Below, in pieces: positions 26,784-35,189 of a stretch of 64,000 nt of DNA (position 1 is the stretch's first letter; every line of letters begins with the position of its first letter). A program made the translations under genes and the position numbers. This DNA is from an uncultured Clostridia bacterium (GTDB lineage: Bacteria; Bacillota; Clostridia; Christensenellales; UBA1242), in NCBI GenBank assembly GCA_937896905.1, contig CALBOE010000002.1, forward strand, positions 1 through 64,000. The letters run 5' to 3'. The notes below the pieces were generated by a model. It did no database searches. It saw only the letters and a list, made by a program, of their open reading frames with translations, and was not told where the DNA came from.

Positions 26784-27465
26784 TAGCGAAGAAATTAATG
26801 ACGAATTCCTTGTAGAAGAAGATTTGCCAAATTTGGAAGATTTAGTACCGGAAGGCGACCAGCCCACGGTAAGCGACCTACCAAGTGTTGACGACATTGA
26901 TGTTGAAGAAAATCTGCCCAACATAGACGATGTTCGCCCAAACGAAACAACGCATTGTGAAAAATGTGGGTGCGACAAAGGCTGTGAGTGCGGTTGCGAA
27001 CAAGGAGAATGTTCTTGCACAGAAAACGAGAAGTGCAGTGTTGAATGCGAGCCAAACAAAACCGAAAACTATTTAAAGGATTTATTAAGAGTTCAAGCAG
27101 AGTTCGATAACTACCGCAAACGCATGATAACATCATTAAGCGAAGCAAGGCAGGACGGGTTTATTGATGCAATAGAACAATTCATTCCGGCGTTAGATAG
27201 TTTTAAAATGGCAACCGACATGATAACCGACAAAAACACACTAATGGGCATTAAGTTTATTGAAAAGGGTATATTAGATACCCTTTCGAAAATGGGGGTA
27301 GAAACAATAGATGCCAGCGGAAAGTTCAATCCAGAATTCCACCAAGCAATAGACACGGATAGTTCGGCAGACATTGAAAGCGGTTACATTGTTAAAGAAG
27401 CATACAAAGGGTTTATGTATAAAGGCAAAGTTATTCGCTACAGCCAGGTTATTGTTAAAAAGTAG
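26776..27465 (+). CDS. grpE: GrpE nucleotide exchange factor with a cysteine-rich N-terminal extension
   Basis: A 229-residue DnaK cochaperone. The GrpE core begins near residue 98 (LLRVQAEFDNYRKRM) and ends with VIRYSQVIVKK. Before it lies an acidic region (1-60), then a block of ten cysteines between residues 61 and 91 (C61, 64, 66, 70, 72, 74, 79, 81, 87, 91), mostly as CxC and CxxC. This block is not part of known GrpE and could bind metal or sense redox state. The SD AAAGGAGACAAT is in the end of hrcA. Confidence 0.95.
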   Translation: MANSEEINDEFLVEEDLPNLEDLVPEGDQPTVSDLPSVDDIDVEENLPNIDDVRPNETTHCEKCGCDKGCECGCEQGECSCTENEKCSVECEPNKTENYLKDLLRVQAEFDNYRKRMITSLSEARQDGFIDAIEQFIPALDSFKMATDMITDKNTLMGIKFIEKGILDTLSKMGVETIDASGKFNPEFHQAIDTDSSADIESGYIVKEAYKGFMYKGKVIRYSQVIVKK

Positions 27466-27469
27466 AACA

Positions 27470-28102
27470 ATGAAAATAGAAAAAATAATATCAAAAGATG
27501 CAGAGCAAAACACCTACGCAATAATTGGAATAAGTGGGGTTATTGTGGTTGATGCTGGAGTTGGTTTAAGTGAAATAACAAAACTAACAAACCTGCCAGT
27601 TAAAGCGGTGTTAATAACTCACTGCCATTACGACCATATTTCTCACATAGAAGAGTATAGCAAACTAAATGTTCCAATTTATGCGGGCGAATATGCGGAA
27701 GAGATGTTAGCAGACCAAAGCAAAAATTGCAGTGATTTATTTAACAATCCGCAAATATATAAAATTAACAACCTAACAAAGGTTGCAAATGGAGAAAAGT
27801 TAACAATAGACGAATTTGAAGTTGAGTGCATTCAAACCAAAGGGCACACCAAAGACGGATATTGTTTCCTAATAAACGCAGGGGAAAACAAAATCTTATT
27901 CAGTGGCGACACATTGTTTGCAACAGCAATTGGCAGGGTAGATTTGCCAACCGGCAATGCCGATGAATTAATTGAAAGCTTAAACAAAATTAAAACCTTA
28001 CAATTTAATTTAATGCTTTCTGGGCATGGCGAACAAACCACACAAAGCGAACAGCAAGCAAAAATCACAAAATGGATAAGGTACTTAAATATAGTAAAAT
28101 AA
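27470..28102 (+). CDS. Metallo-beta-lactamase-fold hydrolase (glyoxalase II-like)
   Basis: A 210-residue MBL-fold protein. Zinc motif THCHYDHISH, a later His in QTKGHTKDG, Asp in LFSGDTLF and the terminal His in LSGHGEQT give the full binuclear metal site. Close relatives hydrolyse small thioesters (for example hydroxyacylglutathione or bacillithiol adducts), but the substrate is unknown. I start at the ATG at 27470, 4 bp after grpE, because a longer reading runs back over grpE. The SD is weak, so coupling to grpE is likely. It is unusual between grpE and dnaK. Confidence 0.85.
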   Translation: MKIEKIISKDAEQNTYAIIGISGVIVVDAGVGLSEITKLTNLPVKAVLITHCHYDHISHIEEYSKLNVPIYAGEYAEEMLADQSKNCSDLFNNPQIYKINNLTKVANGEKLTIDEFEVECIQTKGHTKDGYCFLINAGENKILFSGDTLFATAIGRVDLPTGNADELIESLNKIKTLQFNLMLSGHGEQTTQSEQQAKITKWIRYLNIVK

Positions 28103-28154
28103 AACATGGCAGGTTTAAACCCTTTAACTGCCATAAATAAACTAAAGGCGTTGC

Positions 28155-28187
28155 GGAAAATGATATTACTCGTAATACACATTTTCC
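28155..28187 (+). other. Stem-loop between the MBL gene and dnaK
   Basis: Near-perfect hairpin: GGAAAATG/CATTTTCC outer stem and TATTAC/GTAATA inner stem. No T run follows, so it is not a terminator. It may be an RNA-processing or stability element, as the hrcA-grpE-dnaK mRNA of other Firmicutes is cleaved. A smaller hairpin ATGGCAG/CTGCCAT lies at 28105-28133. Confidence 0.55.
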
Positions 28188-28265
28188 AAATCTCTTGCTG
28201 GCAATTTTATAGTTTTTAGTGCCAAACAAGTGTAATTAAAAAACTAAATAAAGGAGTAAAAATTT

Positions 28266-30086
28266 ATGTCAAAAATTATTGGTATCGACTTAGGTACAAC
28301 AAACAGCTGCGTTGCAGTTATGGAAGGTGGGCAACCAACAGTTATCCCAAACAGCGAAGGTGGAAGAACAACCCCATCTGTTGTGGGCTTTAAAGAAAAC
28401 GACCGTTTGGTAGGTCAAGTTGCAAAACGTCAAGCAGTTGCAAATCCAGATAAAACCGTGCTTTCAATTAAACGTGAAATGGGCACAGATTACAAAGTTA
28501 AAGTAGACGATAAAGAATATAGCCCAGAAGAAATTAGCGCTATGATTTTATCTAAACTTAAAAAAGATGCCGAAGCTTATCTTGGCCAACCAGTAACACA
28601 AGCGGTTATTACAGTTCCAGCATACTTTAACGATAGTCAACGTCAAGCAACAAAAAATGCCGGTAAAATTGCAGGGCTTGAAGTTCTTAGAATAATCAAC
28701 GAACCAACCGCAGCAGCATTGGCTTATGGGTTAGATAAACAAGACAGAAAAAATCAAAAGATTTTAGTATTCGACTTAGGTGGTGGAACTTTCGACGTTT
28801 CCATTCTTGAAATTGGCGATGGCGTGTTTGAAGTTTTAGCAACAAATGGTAACACAAAACTTGGTGGTGACGACTTCGACGAACGCATTATGAATCTATT
28901 AATAGAAGAATTTAAAAATGAAAATGGAATAGATTTAGGTGCAGACAAACTTGCAAAACAACGTTTGAAAGAAGCAGCAGAAAAAGCAAAAATTGAACTT
29001 TCAACTTTAACTCAAACAACAATCAGCTTGCCATTCATAACCGCTGATGCAACTGGCCCTAAACACTTAGAATACACCTTAACTCGTGCAAAATTCGAAA
29101 ACATGATTGCCGACCTTGTTGAAGAAACTTTGGTATGCACAAGAAATGCGCTTAAAGATGCTGGCCTTGAAAAATACGAAATTGCAAATGTAGTTTTGGT
29201 TGGTGGCTCAACTCGTGTTCCATGTGTTGTAGAAGCACTTGCAAACGAAATTCCAGTAACACCATTTAAAGGTATTAACCCAGACGAATGTGTTGCAATT
29301 GGTGCATCAATTCAAGCTGGCGTGCTTGGTGGCGAAGTTAAAGATGTGTTGCTTCTTGACGTAACTCCACTATCTCTTGGTATTGAAACCTTGGGCGGAG
29401 TTTGCACAAAACTTATTGAACGTAACACCACAATCCCAACCAAAAAATCTCAAATTTTCTCAACCGCACAAGATAATCAACCGGGTGTTGAAATTAACGT
29501 ATTGCAAGGTGAAAGAGAGTTTGCAGCACAAAACAAATCTCTTGGCAGGTTCCAATTAATTGGCATTCCACCAGCACCAAGAGGAATTCCACAAATTGAA
29601 GTAACCTTCGATATCGACGCAAATGGTATTGTTAACGTTTCTGCTAAGGACCTTGGCACAAATAAAGAACAAAAAATAACAATTACTGCATCAACAAACC
29701 TAACCGACGAAGAAATTGAAAAGGCTGTTAAAGAAGCAGAACAATTCGCAGAAGAAGACAAGAAAAAACGTGAAGTTATTGATTCTAGAAACAATTTAGA
29801 TGCTATGACAATGAGCATTGAAAAAACCATTAAAGAAAATGGCGACAAACTAAGCGAAGAAGATAAAACTGCTTTAACAAATGCTTGTGAAGAAGCTAAA
29901 AAGCACCTAACCAGCGAAAGCATGGAAGAAATAACAAAAGCAACCGAAGAACTAACAAAGGTTAGCAACGATATATTCACAAAAATGTATCAAAATATGC
30001 AACAACAAGCCCCACAAGGCGATAGCGGCGACAAACCAAAAGATGGTGGCGATGGCGACCCGGAAGTTGTTGTGGAAGAAGAATAA
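28266..30086 (+). CDS. dnaK: Chaperone DnaK (Hsp70)
   Basis: A 606-residue ATP-dependent chaperone. Start [14 protein letters not shown], phosphate loops [11 protein letters not shown] and [11 protein letters not shown], the substrate-binding beta domain ([15 protein letters not shown]) and the helical lid are present, ending in a Gly/Asp/Glu-rich tail with EEE. It lacks the about 24-residue insertion in the ATPase domain, as in Gram-positive DnaK. The SD AAAGGAG is strong. No promoter is evident in the 160 bp before it, so it is likely read from the CIRCE promoter. Confidence 0.98.
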   Translation: MSKIIGIDLGTTNSCVAVMEGGQPTVIPNSEGGRTTPSVVGFKENDRLVGQVAKRQAVANPDKTVLSIKREMGTDYKVKVDDKEYSPEEISAMILSKLKKDAEAYLGQPVTQAVITVPAYFNDSQRQATKNAGKIAGLEVLRIINEPTAAALAYGLDKQDRKNQKILVFDLGGGTFDVSILEIGDGVFEVLATNGNTKLGGDDFDERIMNLLIEEFKNENGIDLGADKLAKQRLKEAAEKAKIELSTLTQTTISLPFITADATGPKHLEYTLTRAKFENMIADLVEETLVCTRNALKDAGLEKYEIANVVLVGGSTRVPCVVEALANEIPVTPFKGINPDECVAIGASIQAGVLGGEVKDVLLLDVTPLSLGIETLGGVCTKLIERNTTIPTKKSQIFSTAQDNQPGVEINVLQGEREFAAQNKSLGRFQLIGIPPAPRGIPQIEVTFDIDANGIVNVSAKDLGTNKEQKITITASTNLTDEEIEKAVKEAEQFAEEDKKKREVIDSRNNLDAMTMSIEKTIKENGDKLSEEDKTALTNACEEAKKHLTSESMEEITKATEELTKVSNDIFTKMYQNMQQQAPQGDSGDKPKDGGDGDPEVVVEEE

Positions 30087-30120
30087 AAAATAACTTTTCC
30101 TTTTAAAAGTTGAACGGCAC

Positions 30121-30153
30121 AAAGAACAAGTTAAAAATGCTTGCTTGTTCTTT
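30121..30153 (+). terminator. Possible weak terminator between dnaK and dnaJ
   Basis: Ten-base-pair stem AAAGAACAAG/CTTGTTCTTT with a 13-nt loop; the T tract is short, so partial read-through into dnaJ is likely. The right arm overlaps the dnaJ promoter TTGCTT (30141-30146)-17 bp-TATAAT (30164-30169). Confidence 0.5.
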
Positions 30154-30182
30154 TGTTGCTGTATATAATAAACAAAAAGTTG

Positions 30183-30196
30183 TTGCTAATTAGCAA
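30183..30196. promoter_or_regulatory. Palindrome in the dnaJ leader
   Basis: Perfect 14-bp palindrome TTGCTAATTAGCAA, located 14 bp after the dnaJ -10 box and 17 bp before the ATG: an operator position. It is not CIRCE, but shares TTAGCA with it. Confidence 0.45.
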
Positions 30197-30213
30197 TAGT
30201 AATAGGAACAAAA

Positions 30214-31317
30214 ATGGCAAATAAAGATTATTATGAAATTCTTGGAGTTAACAAAAACGCCAGCGATGATGAAATTAAGTCGGCGTATAGGCAAATGGCA
30301 AAAAAATATCATCCAGACTTAAACAAAACTCCAGAAGCAGCAGAAAAGTTTAAAGAAGTTAACGAAGCGTATTCCACCTTAAGCGACAAGCAAAAGCGTG
30401 CCAACTACGACCAATTTGGTTCGGCAGATGGCCCACAAGGGTTTGGCGGTGGAGATGGTTTTTCAGGCTTTGGTGGTTTTGAAGATATTTTTAACATTTT
30501 TTCTAACTTTGGCGGTGGCAGGGCTGCCCAACAAAGAGAACAGGGCGAAGATGTTAATATAGATTTAACAATAACATTCCTAGAAGCGGCATTTGGTTGT
30601 GAAAAAGAAGTTAACATTCATCGCAAAGAAAGGTGCTCAACTTGTAAGGGAAGCGGTGCTAAAACTGGTAGCAGTTCGGTAACTTGTGGCGAATGTAACG
30701 GCACAGGGCGAGTAACCTATACCCAACAAACTTTGTTTGGAATGACCAGAACAACAGGAGTTTGCCGTAATTGTGGCGGTAAAGGCAAGGTTGTTAAAGA
30801 AAAATGTTCGTCCTGTAAAGGTGCGGGAGTTAAGGCTACAACTGCCAAAATTAAGGTTAAAATTCCAGCTGGCATAGATAACGACCAAACTCTTCGATTG
30901 AATGGAGAAGGGCACCAAACTGCTTCAACCACAGGAATTGCGGGAGATTTGCGCATTGCAATTACTGTTGAAAACCACAATTTATTAGTTCGTAAAGGGT
31001 TCGACTTGTTTGTTGATGTTTATGTTCCAATAACCACGTTAATGCTTGGAGGCAAGGTGGAGGTTCCAACCCTTAAAGGCACAACCCTTATTGATGTTGC
31101 ACCATTAACACAATCTAACACCAAATACACACTAAAAGGTAAAGGAATTAAGTATTTAAAAGGCATTGGCAGCGGAGATATTGTTGTAACCTTAAAAGGC
31201 GAAATGCCAAAAGATATAGACAAACATTCAATAAAACTAATTAAAGAACTTCAATCCAGCATAAATGCTAAAAGCTACCCAAAAACAAACAACTATAAGA
31301 AAAAATTAAGCAGCTAG
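30214..31317 (+). CDS. dnaJ: Chaperone DnaJ (Hsp40)
   Basis: A 367-residue DnaK cochaperone. The J domain carries HPD in KKYHPDLNK, then a Gly/Phe-rich linker (about 70-105) and four zinc repeats ([32 protein letters not shown]), followed by the C-terminal substrate domains. All parts are intact. The SD is AATAGGA. In many Firmicutes prmA and rsmE follow; here rsmE and mtaB are 27 kb away. Confidence 0.97.
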   Translation: MANKDYYEILGVNKNASDDEIKSAYRQMAKKYHPDLNKTPEAAEKFKEVNEAYSTLSDKQKRANYDQFGSADGPQGFGGGDGFSGFGGFEDIFNIFSNFGGGRAAQQREQGEDVNIDLTITFLEAAFGCEKEVNIHRKERCSTCKGSGAKTGSSSVTCGECNGTGRVTYTQQTLFGMTRTTGVCRNCGGKGKVVKEKCSSCKGAGVKATTAKIKVKIPAGIDNDQTLRLNGEGHQTASTTGIAGDLRIAITVENHNLLVRKGFDLFVDVYVPITTLMLGGKVEVPTLKGTTLIDVAPLTQSNTKYTLKGKGIKYLKGIGSGDIVVTLKGEMPKDIDKHSIKLIKELQSSINAKSYPKTNNYKKKLSS

Positions 31318-31334
31318 TAACCTAGTTGCTTTTT
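31310..31334 (+). terminator. Terminator after dnaJ
   Basis: Stem GCAGCTAG/CTAGTTGC, four-base loop, then TTTTTC. The 200 bp beyond it up to the convergent gene show no credible gene, only a possible TTTCCCC/GGGGAAA pairing. Confidence 0.75.
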
Positions 31335-31531
31335 CATTTTTGTGTACCAGTGTAACCTGCCACGAAAGGTTTTATTTCCCCACGTAATAAATGCATTTTC
31401 TAAACAGCAATTTAATAATAGGGGAAAGAATTTTAGGGGCTTTCCAACATATAACTTTCATATTCATTTATATGCACACGGTAGAAATATGGTTAAAATG
31501 TATTCTTGTTGCAAACGCAGGGTAGCACAAA

Positions 31532-32056
31532 TTAATCTGCAATGTTGTGTGTTTTAAAATATTTTTTCACTTTTTCAACAACATTTAGCACTTCTGCAAC
31601 CGTTTCCTTATTAGAGTATTTTATTGCATAATCGGAAATAGCTCTTAAATGTTCAACTCCTTTGCCAAACTTTTCAATCATCCATGGGTGAGTTGGGAAA
31701 ATCCACAAGTGAAAATGGCGGCTTCTTTCTTCTTGTACAATGGTAATGGTTTGTGTAACATTAAGTTGCTTTAAAGCAGAACTGGCGTGCGCAATAACAT
31801 TGGCAATTTCGCACCTTTCTTCGGGTGTAAACTCCGAAAAGGAGTTAACATGTTTTTTAACATTCACAACCAAAAAACCAGGAATTGGAACTTCTGGGTC
31901 TGCTGCCAATTTAACAATATTTCCTTCAAATATAATACCGCCAGGCGGGGTGATTTCACCACTAGAAATAGAGCAGCCCATGCAATTATAATGGTGTTCG
32001 TTGCCTAAAATATCTACGGCAAATCTGGCATTGCCAGCAAAATTAGCATCTTTCAT
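31532..32056 (-). CDS. HIT-like protein with an altered His triad
   Basis: A 174-residue protein. CMGCSISSGEITPPGG near the start and a later RHFHLWIFP resemble the HIT/GalT-like fold, in which nucleotides are bound and cleaved. The triad reads H-F-H-L-W, so the third His is replaced by Trp; the second His, normally the nucleophile, is kept. I start at the ATG at 32056 behind AAGAGGT; the longer reading adds 34 hydrophobic residues upstream of the promoter and is not credible. Substrate unknown. Confidence 0.72.
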   Translation of the reverse strand: MKDANFAGNARFAVDILGNEHHYNCMGCSISSGEITPPGGIIFEGNIVKLAADPEVPIPGFLVVNVKKHVNSFSEFTPEERCEIANVIAHASSALKQLNVTQTITIVQEERSRHFHLWIFPTHPWMIEKFGKGVEHLRAISDYAIKYSNKETVAEVLNVVEKVKKYFKTHNIAD

Positions 32057-32074
32057 TGTATACCTCTTAAATAA

Positions 32075-32103
32075 ATTATAGCATAAAAAAAGTTTTAGTT
32101 CAA
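32075..32103 (-). promoter_or_regulatory. Promoter of the HIT-like gene
   Basis: On the minus strand TTGAAC (32103-32098), 17-bp spacer, extended TGc TATAAT (32080-32075). Confidence 0.78.
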
Positions 32104-32169
32104 ATAAAAACTTAAACAAACCATATAATTTAACTAATAAGAGTGGGCAATAAAACAAAAAAAGAAAAC

Positions 32170-32244
32170 ATTACTTGCTTTCTTTTTTCATTGTTTTTAA
32201 ACAGTTAGTGCAAACATTCTTTTTGCCTTTCTTTCCATTTATTT
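32170..32244 (-). pseudogene. Duplicated 3' fragment of rpmB
   Basis: Seventy-five bases match the 3' end of the intact rpmB (32306-32380) with two differences, both silent. They encode its last 22 residues (NGKKGKKNVC to MKKESK) and the stop codon. There is no start codon or SD, so it is a remnant of a local duplication, lying 136 bp downstream of the functional copy on the same strand. A hairpin CAATAGG/CCTATTG (near 32253-32271) sits between them. Confidence 0.88.
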
Positions 32245-32306
32245 AACATAACCAATAGGGCAAGCCTATTGCTTGTGTGGAAATAAATTCCAAGAAAAAA
32301 AGCAAA

Positions 32307-32492
32307 TTACTTGCTTTCTTTTTTCATTGTTTTTAAGCAGTTTGTGCAAACATTCTTTTTGCCTTTCTTTCCATTTATTTCCACATCAACTTTTTGGATG
32401 TTGGCTTCGAATGTTCTTTTTGTATGACGCATACTGTGGCTTACGTTATTGCCAGCAGAAGTGCCTTTTCCGCAAATTTCGCATACTTTCAT
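32307..32492 (-). CDS. rpmB: Ribosomal protein bL28
   Basis: A 61-residue protein of the large ribosomal subunit. It has the zinc-type cysteines CEICGKG near the start and CTNCL near the end, so it is the zinc-binding (C+) form, and RHTKRTFEANIQKV in the middle. SD ACGGAGGT. It is divergent from asp23, as in B. subtilis (rpmB | yloU-yloV). Confidence 0.96.
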   Translation of the reverse strand: MKVCEICGKGTSAGNNVSHSMRHTKRTFEANIQKVDVEINGKKGKKNVCTNCLKTMKKESK

Positions 32493-32527
32493 TGTTGACC
32501 TCCGTACATTTTCTTCAAAACAAACCT

Positions 32528-32556
32528 ATATTAGCACACAATAAACAAAATTGCAA
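32528..32556 (-). promoter_or_regulatory. Promoter of rpmB
   Basis: Minus strand TTGCAA (32556-32551), 17-bp spacer, extended TGc TAATAT (32533-32528). Confidence 0.72.
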
Positions 32557-32584
32557 CTATTTTTCACAAATTGATAAAAAATGT

Positions 32585-32613
32585 TTGCTTATTTCATAAT
32601 AATGGTATATAAT
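32585..32613 (+). promoter_or_regulatory. Promoter of asp23-fakA
   Basis: TTGCTT (32585-32590), 17-bp spacer, TATAAT (32608-32613), divergent from the rpmB promoter. Confidence 0.72.
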
Positions 32614-32629
32614 ATCATTGGAGAGTTTA

Positions 32630-32977
32630 ATGGAACTAACAACCTTTAATTCATTCGGCAAAATTAGCATAAGCAAAAAAGCAATCAGCAAGGTTGCTGC
32701 TGTTTCTGTGTTGGAGTGTGTTGGAGTTGTTGGTTTGGTTTCACAACGCAGTTTTTTCAAGGGCAATGCAATAACAACTGCGCATAAGGGGGTTGTGGTA
32801 ACTTCTCTTCTTAATGATTGTATGAAAATTGACGTCTATGTGGTAATGCGTCACTGTGGTGTTTCTGCGTCAGCAGTTGCTGAGTCTATAAGGCAAAGCG
32901 TGAAATACTCAGTTGAAAAATTTGCCGGAATGATTGTTAAAAACGTGGTTGTTCATATCGTAGATGTTCGTGTGTAG
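32630..32977 (+). CDS. Asp23/Gls24-family envelope stress protein
   Basis: A 115-residue YloU-like protein. The Asp23 fold is seen in GKISISKKAISKVAAVSVLECVGVVGL and the C-terminal VVVHIVDVRV. YloU-type members lie next to fakA in Firmicutes, and their precise role is unsettled. I start at the ATG at 32630 behind TTGGAGAG; a TTG four codons upstream would overlap the SD. Confidence 0.88.
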   Translation: MELTTFNSFGKISISKKAISKVAAVSVLECVGVVGLVSQRSFFKGNAITTAHKGVVVTSLLNDCMKIDVYVVMRHCGVSASAVAESIRQSVKYSVEKFAGMIVKNVVVHIVDVRV

Positions 32978-32991
32978 GAGTATATTAAATT

Positions 32992-34626
32992 ATGATTAAA
33001 ACAATTAATGGTTCCGCTTTAAGGAAAATGTTTGCAACAGCATTTTCTCAGGTGGATGGAAATAAAGACGGCATTGATGCCCTAAACGTTTTTCCTGTGC
33101 CAGATGGCGACACGGGAACAAATATGAGTTTAACCCTAAAAAGCGCAGCGCAAGAAATGAACGCTTGCGAATCTAACACAATAGATGCGGTTTGTGTTGC
33201 TTTTAACCGCGGTGCGTTGAAAGGGGCAAGAGGAAACAGTGGTGTTATAACTTCACAAATCATAAAGGGCATTTGCTCGGTTTTAATGGCAAGCGAAGGC
33301 GAAATTTCCATTAAAGATTTTGCAAAAGCAGTTCAAAGCGGTGCAGATATGGCTTATAGGGCTGTAACCGTTCCAAAAGAAGGAACCATTTTAACAGTTA
33401 TTAAGGCGTTGGCAGAAAAGAGCAAACAAGCATGCAAATCTGCAAAGAGTTTTGAAGATTTTTTAAATGAAATTATTGCCTATGGCGAAGCAACACTTCA
33501 AAAAACGCCAGACATGCTGCCTGTTCTTAAAAAAGCAGGCGTGGTTGATGCTGGTGGCCGCGGCTTAATGTTTATTTTTAGTGGCTTCTATCAAGCGTTA
33601 ACAGGGCAAGCAACCGAAGTTCAATTTGTTGACAATGTTGAAAAAGATGTTACCAGCGAAGAGTTGCACGTAAATTATGAATCTTTGGCGGACATTAAGT
33701 TTGGATATTGCACCGAATTCTTTATTGTTAATATTTTTGAAAAAACTACCGATGCCGACATTAACACTTTAAGAACTCGCCTTATGGAAATTGGCGATTG
33801 CGTGCTTTGCATTGGCGATTTGCAACTTGTTAAAGTTCACGTTCATACCAACGAACCAAACAGGGCGTTGGGCTATGCGCTTCAACTTGGCGAACTTAAT
33901 GGCGTTAAAATTGAAAATATGTTAGAACAAAACCGTCAATTAAGAAAGCAAAAAGAAAAAGTTCCACCAAAAGAATATGGTATGATTGCAGTTGCTGCGG
34001 GCGATGGCTTAAACAATGTGTTTAAAGATATTGATGTGGATTACGTAATTAGTGGCGGACAAACTATGAACCCAAGCGCTAACGATATTGCCACCGCGGC
34101 CGATAAAGTGAATGCTAAAAACATATTTGTGTTCCCAAATAATAAGAATATAATTATGTCTGCAATTCAGGCAAACGACATAACCGACAAAAACTTAATT
34201 GTTGTTCCAACCAAAAGCGTGCCAGAGGGCATAAGTGCGGTGCTTATGTTTGATGCAAACGAAACGCCAGAAGCAAACTTGGAAGCCATGACAAAAGCTG
34301 CCAGTGCGGTACGTTCTGGTTCAGTTACATACGCGGTTAGAACAACAAACGTTGATGGAATTGATGTTACCGTTGGCGACATTATGGGCTTAGATAGCCA
34401 CTCTGTTTTAACCACAGGTAAGTCTATTGCCGATACAACTTTGGCACTTGTTGAAAAACTTGTTCACGAAGATACAAGTAATATAACCTTATTTTATGGA
34501 GATGGAATAACAGAAGAAGATGCTTCAAATTTAAATGCAACTTTGGAAGAGCATTTCCATAACATAGACGTTTCTATGGTGTTTGGTGGTCAACCTGTAT
34601 ACTACTACATTATATCTGTTGAATAA
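32992..34626 (+). CDS. fakA: Fatty acid kinase FakA (DAK-family)
   Basis: A 544-residue protein. The N-terminal DhaL/Dak2-like ATPase domain has the metal-binding NVFPVPDGDTGTNM stretch and RGARGNSGVI; middle and C-terminal YloV domains follow. FakA phosphorylates fatty acids bound to FakB to give acyl-phosphate, which PlsX and PlsY feed into phospholipids; both of these genes are in the window, but no fakB. The SD is TAGGAG. Terminator downstream. Confidence 0.94.
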   Translation: MIKTINGSALRKMFATAFSQVDGNKDGIDALNVFPVPDGDTGTNMSLTLKSAAQEMNACESNTIDAVCVAFNRGALKGARGNSGVITSQIIKGICSVLMASEGEISIKDFAKAVQSGADMAYRAVTVPKEGTILTVIKALAEKSKQACKSAKSFEDFLNEIIAYGEATLQKTPDMLPVLKKAGVVDAGGRGLMFIFSGFYQALTGQATEVQFVDNVEKDVTSEELHVNYESLADIKFGYCTEFFIVNIFEKTTDADINTLRTRLMEIGDCVLCIGDLQLVKVHVHTNEPNRALGYALQLGELNGVKIENMLEQNRQLRKQKEKVPPKEYGMIAVAAGDGLNNVFKDIDVDYVISGGQTMNPSANDIATAADKVNAKNIFVFPNNKNIIMSAIQANDITDKNLIVVPTKSVPEGISAVLMFDANETPEANLEAMTKAASAVRSGSVTYAVRTTNVDGIDVTVGDIMGLDSHSVLTTGKSIADTTLALVEKLVHEDTSNITLFYGDGITEEDASNLNATLEEHFHNIDVSMVFGGQPVYYYIISVE

Positions 34627-34651
34627 CGTATATTGTGTATTTAATTAATCA

Positions 34652-34682
34652 ATACACCCCACATTTAGGGGTGTATTTTTTT
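34652..34682 (+). terminator. Terminator after fakA
   Basis: Nine-base-pair stem ATACACCCC/GGGGTGTAT with a T run. The 150 bp after it hold no clear gene until the small peptide gene. Confidence 0.92.
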
Positions 34683-34836
34683 ATTCAGTTTTTTATTTTT
34701 TAAAACTTCCAAATTGCAACAAGTCAAGCAATCCCAAAAGATGGCGGCAAGTTTGCGTTAAATTTTGCCCATTGGACGAATGAAATTTTGTTTCCTGCAC
34801 AAACTATCAGTGTAGCAATACATAAAAGGAGATGTT

Positions 34837-35073
34837 ATGTTCGGTAAAAAGAAACATGAAAAATTGCACAACACTAAAGCAGAAAGTGCAACAAATTCAA
34901 GTGCAAGCAACGGTTCAGCCAAGGCAACAAGCGCAACAAATTCAAGCGCAAGCAAAAATTGTGGAGCAAAAGCTTGCGGTAAAGGCGGTTGCGGAAGATG
35001 CAGCAACGGCAAAACTTCCGGCAGTTCTGCAAAATCTGCCAGTGCAAAATCCCACACTAAATCTTGCTCATAA
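34837..35073 (+). CDS. Small Ser/Ala/Lys-rich protein with five cysteines
   Basis: A 78-residue low-complexity protein. It starts basic (MFGKKKHEKLHN), continues with two near-identical repeats (SATNSSAS..), then a Cys/Gly cluster (NCGAKACGKGGCGRCSNG) and a Ser/Ala/Lys tail ending in SCS. The repeats are also direct at DNA level (near 34886 and 34926). The SD AAAGGAG stands five bases before this ATG; the ATG at 34832 in another frame is too near the SD. It could be a metal-binding peptide, a structural (spore-related) protein or a precursor peptide; no modification or export gene adjoins. I do not recognise a family. Confidence 0.62.
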   Translation: MFGKKKHEKLHNTKAESATNSSASNGSAKATSATNSSASKNCGAKACGKGGCGRCSNGKTSGSSAKSASAKSHTKSCS

Positions 35074-35080
35074 ACAAGCA

Positions 35081-35108
35081 AACACAGTTCTAAAACTGTG
35101 TTTTTTGT
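35081..35108 (+). terminator. Terminator after the Cys/Ser peptide gene
   Basis: Perfect nine-base-pair stem AACACAGTT/AACTGTGTT with four-base loop and T run. Confidence 0.9.
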
Positions 35109-35189
35109 TTTGATTTTATAAAATTGTTGAGTATGGCTTTCTTTTTCTTTTATTATGTGTTATAATAATATAAATCGCAAGAGGTGTTG

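Noticed and set aside
27374..27469. Upstream extension of the MBL hydrolase inside grpE
   Set aside because: It reads grpE in another frame; the MBL domain starts at the ATG at 27470.
31342..31557. 71-residue ORF after dnaJ
   Set aside because: No SD, it starts in the terminator zone and runs into the convergent HIT-like gene; composition is not protein-like.
34832..35113. Alternative frame of the Cys/Ser peptide gene (Gln/Val-rich 93 residues)
   Set aside because: Its ATG touches the SD (AAAGGAG ATG), too close for initiation, and its end runs through the terminator hairpin.
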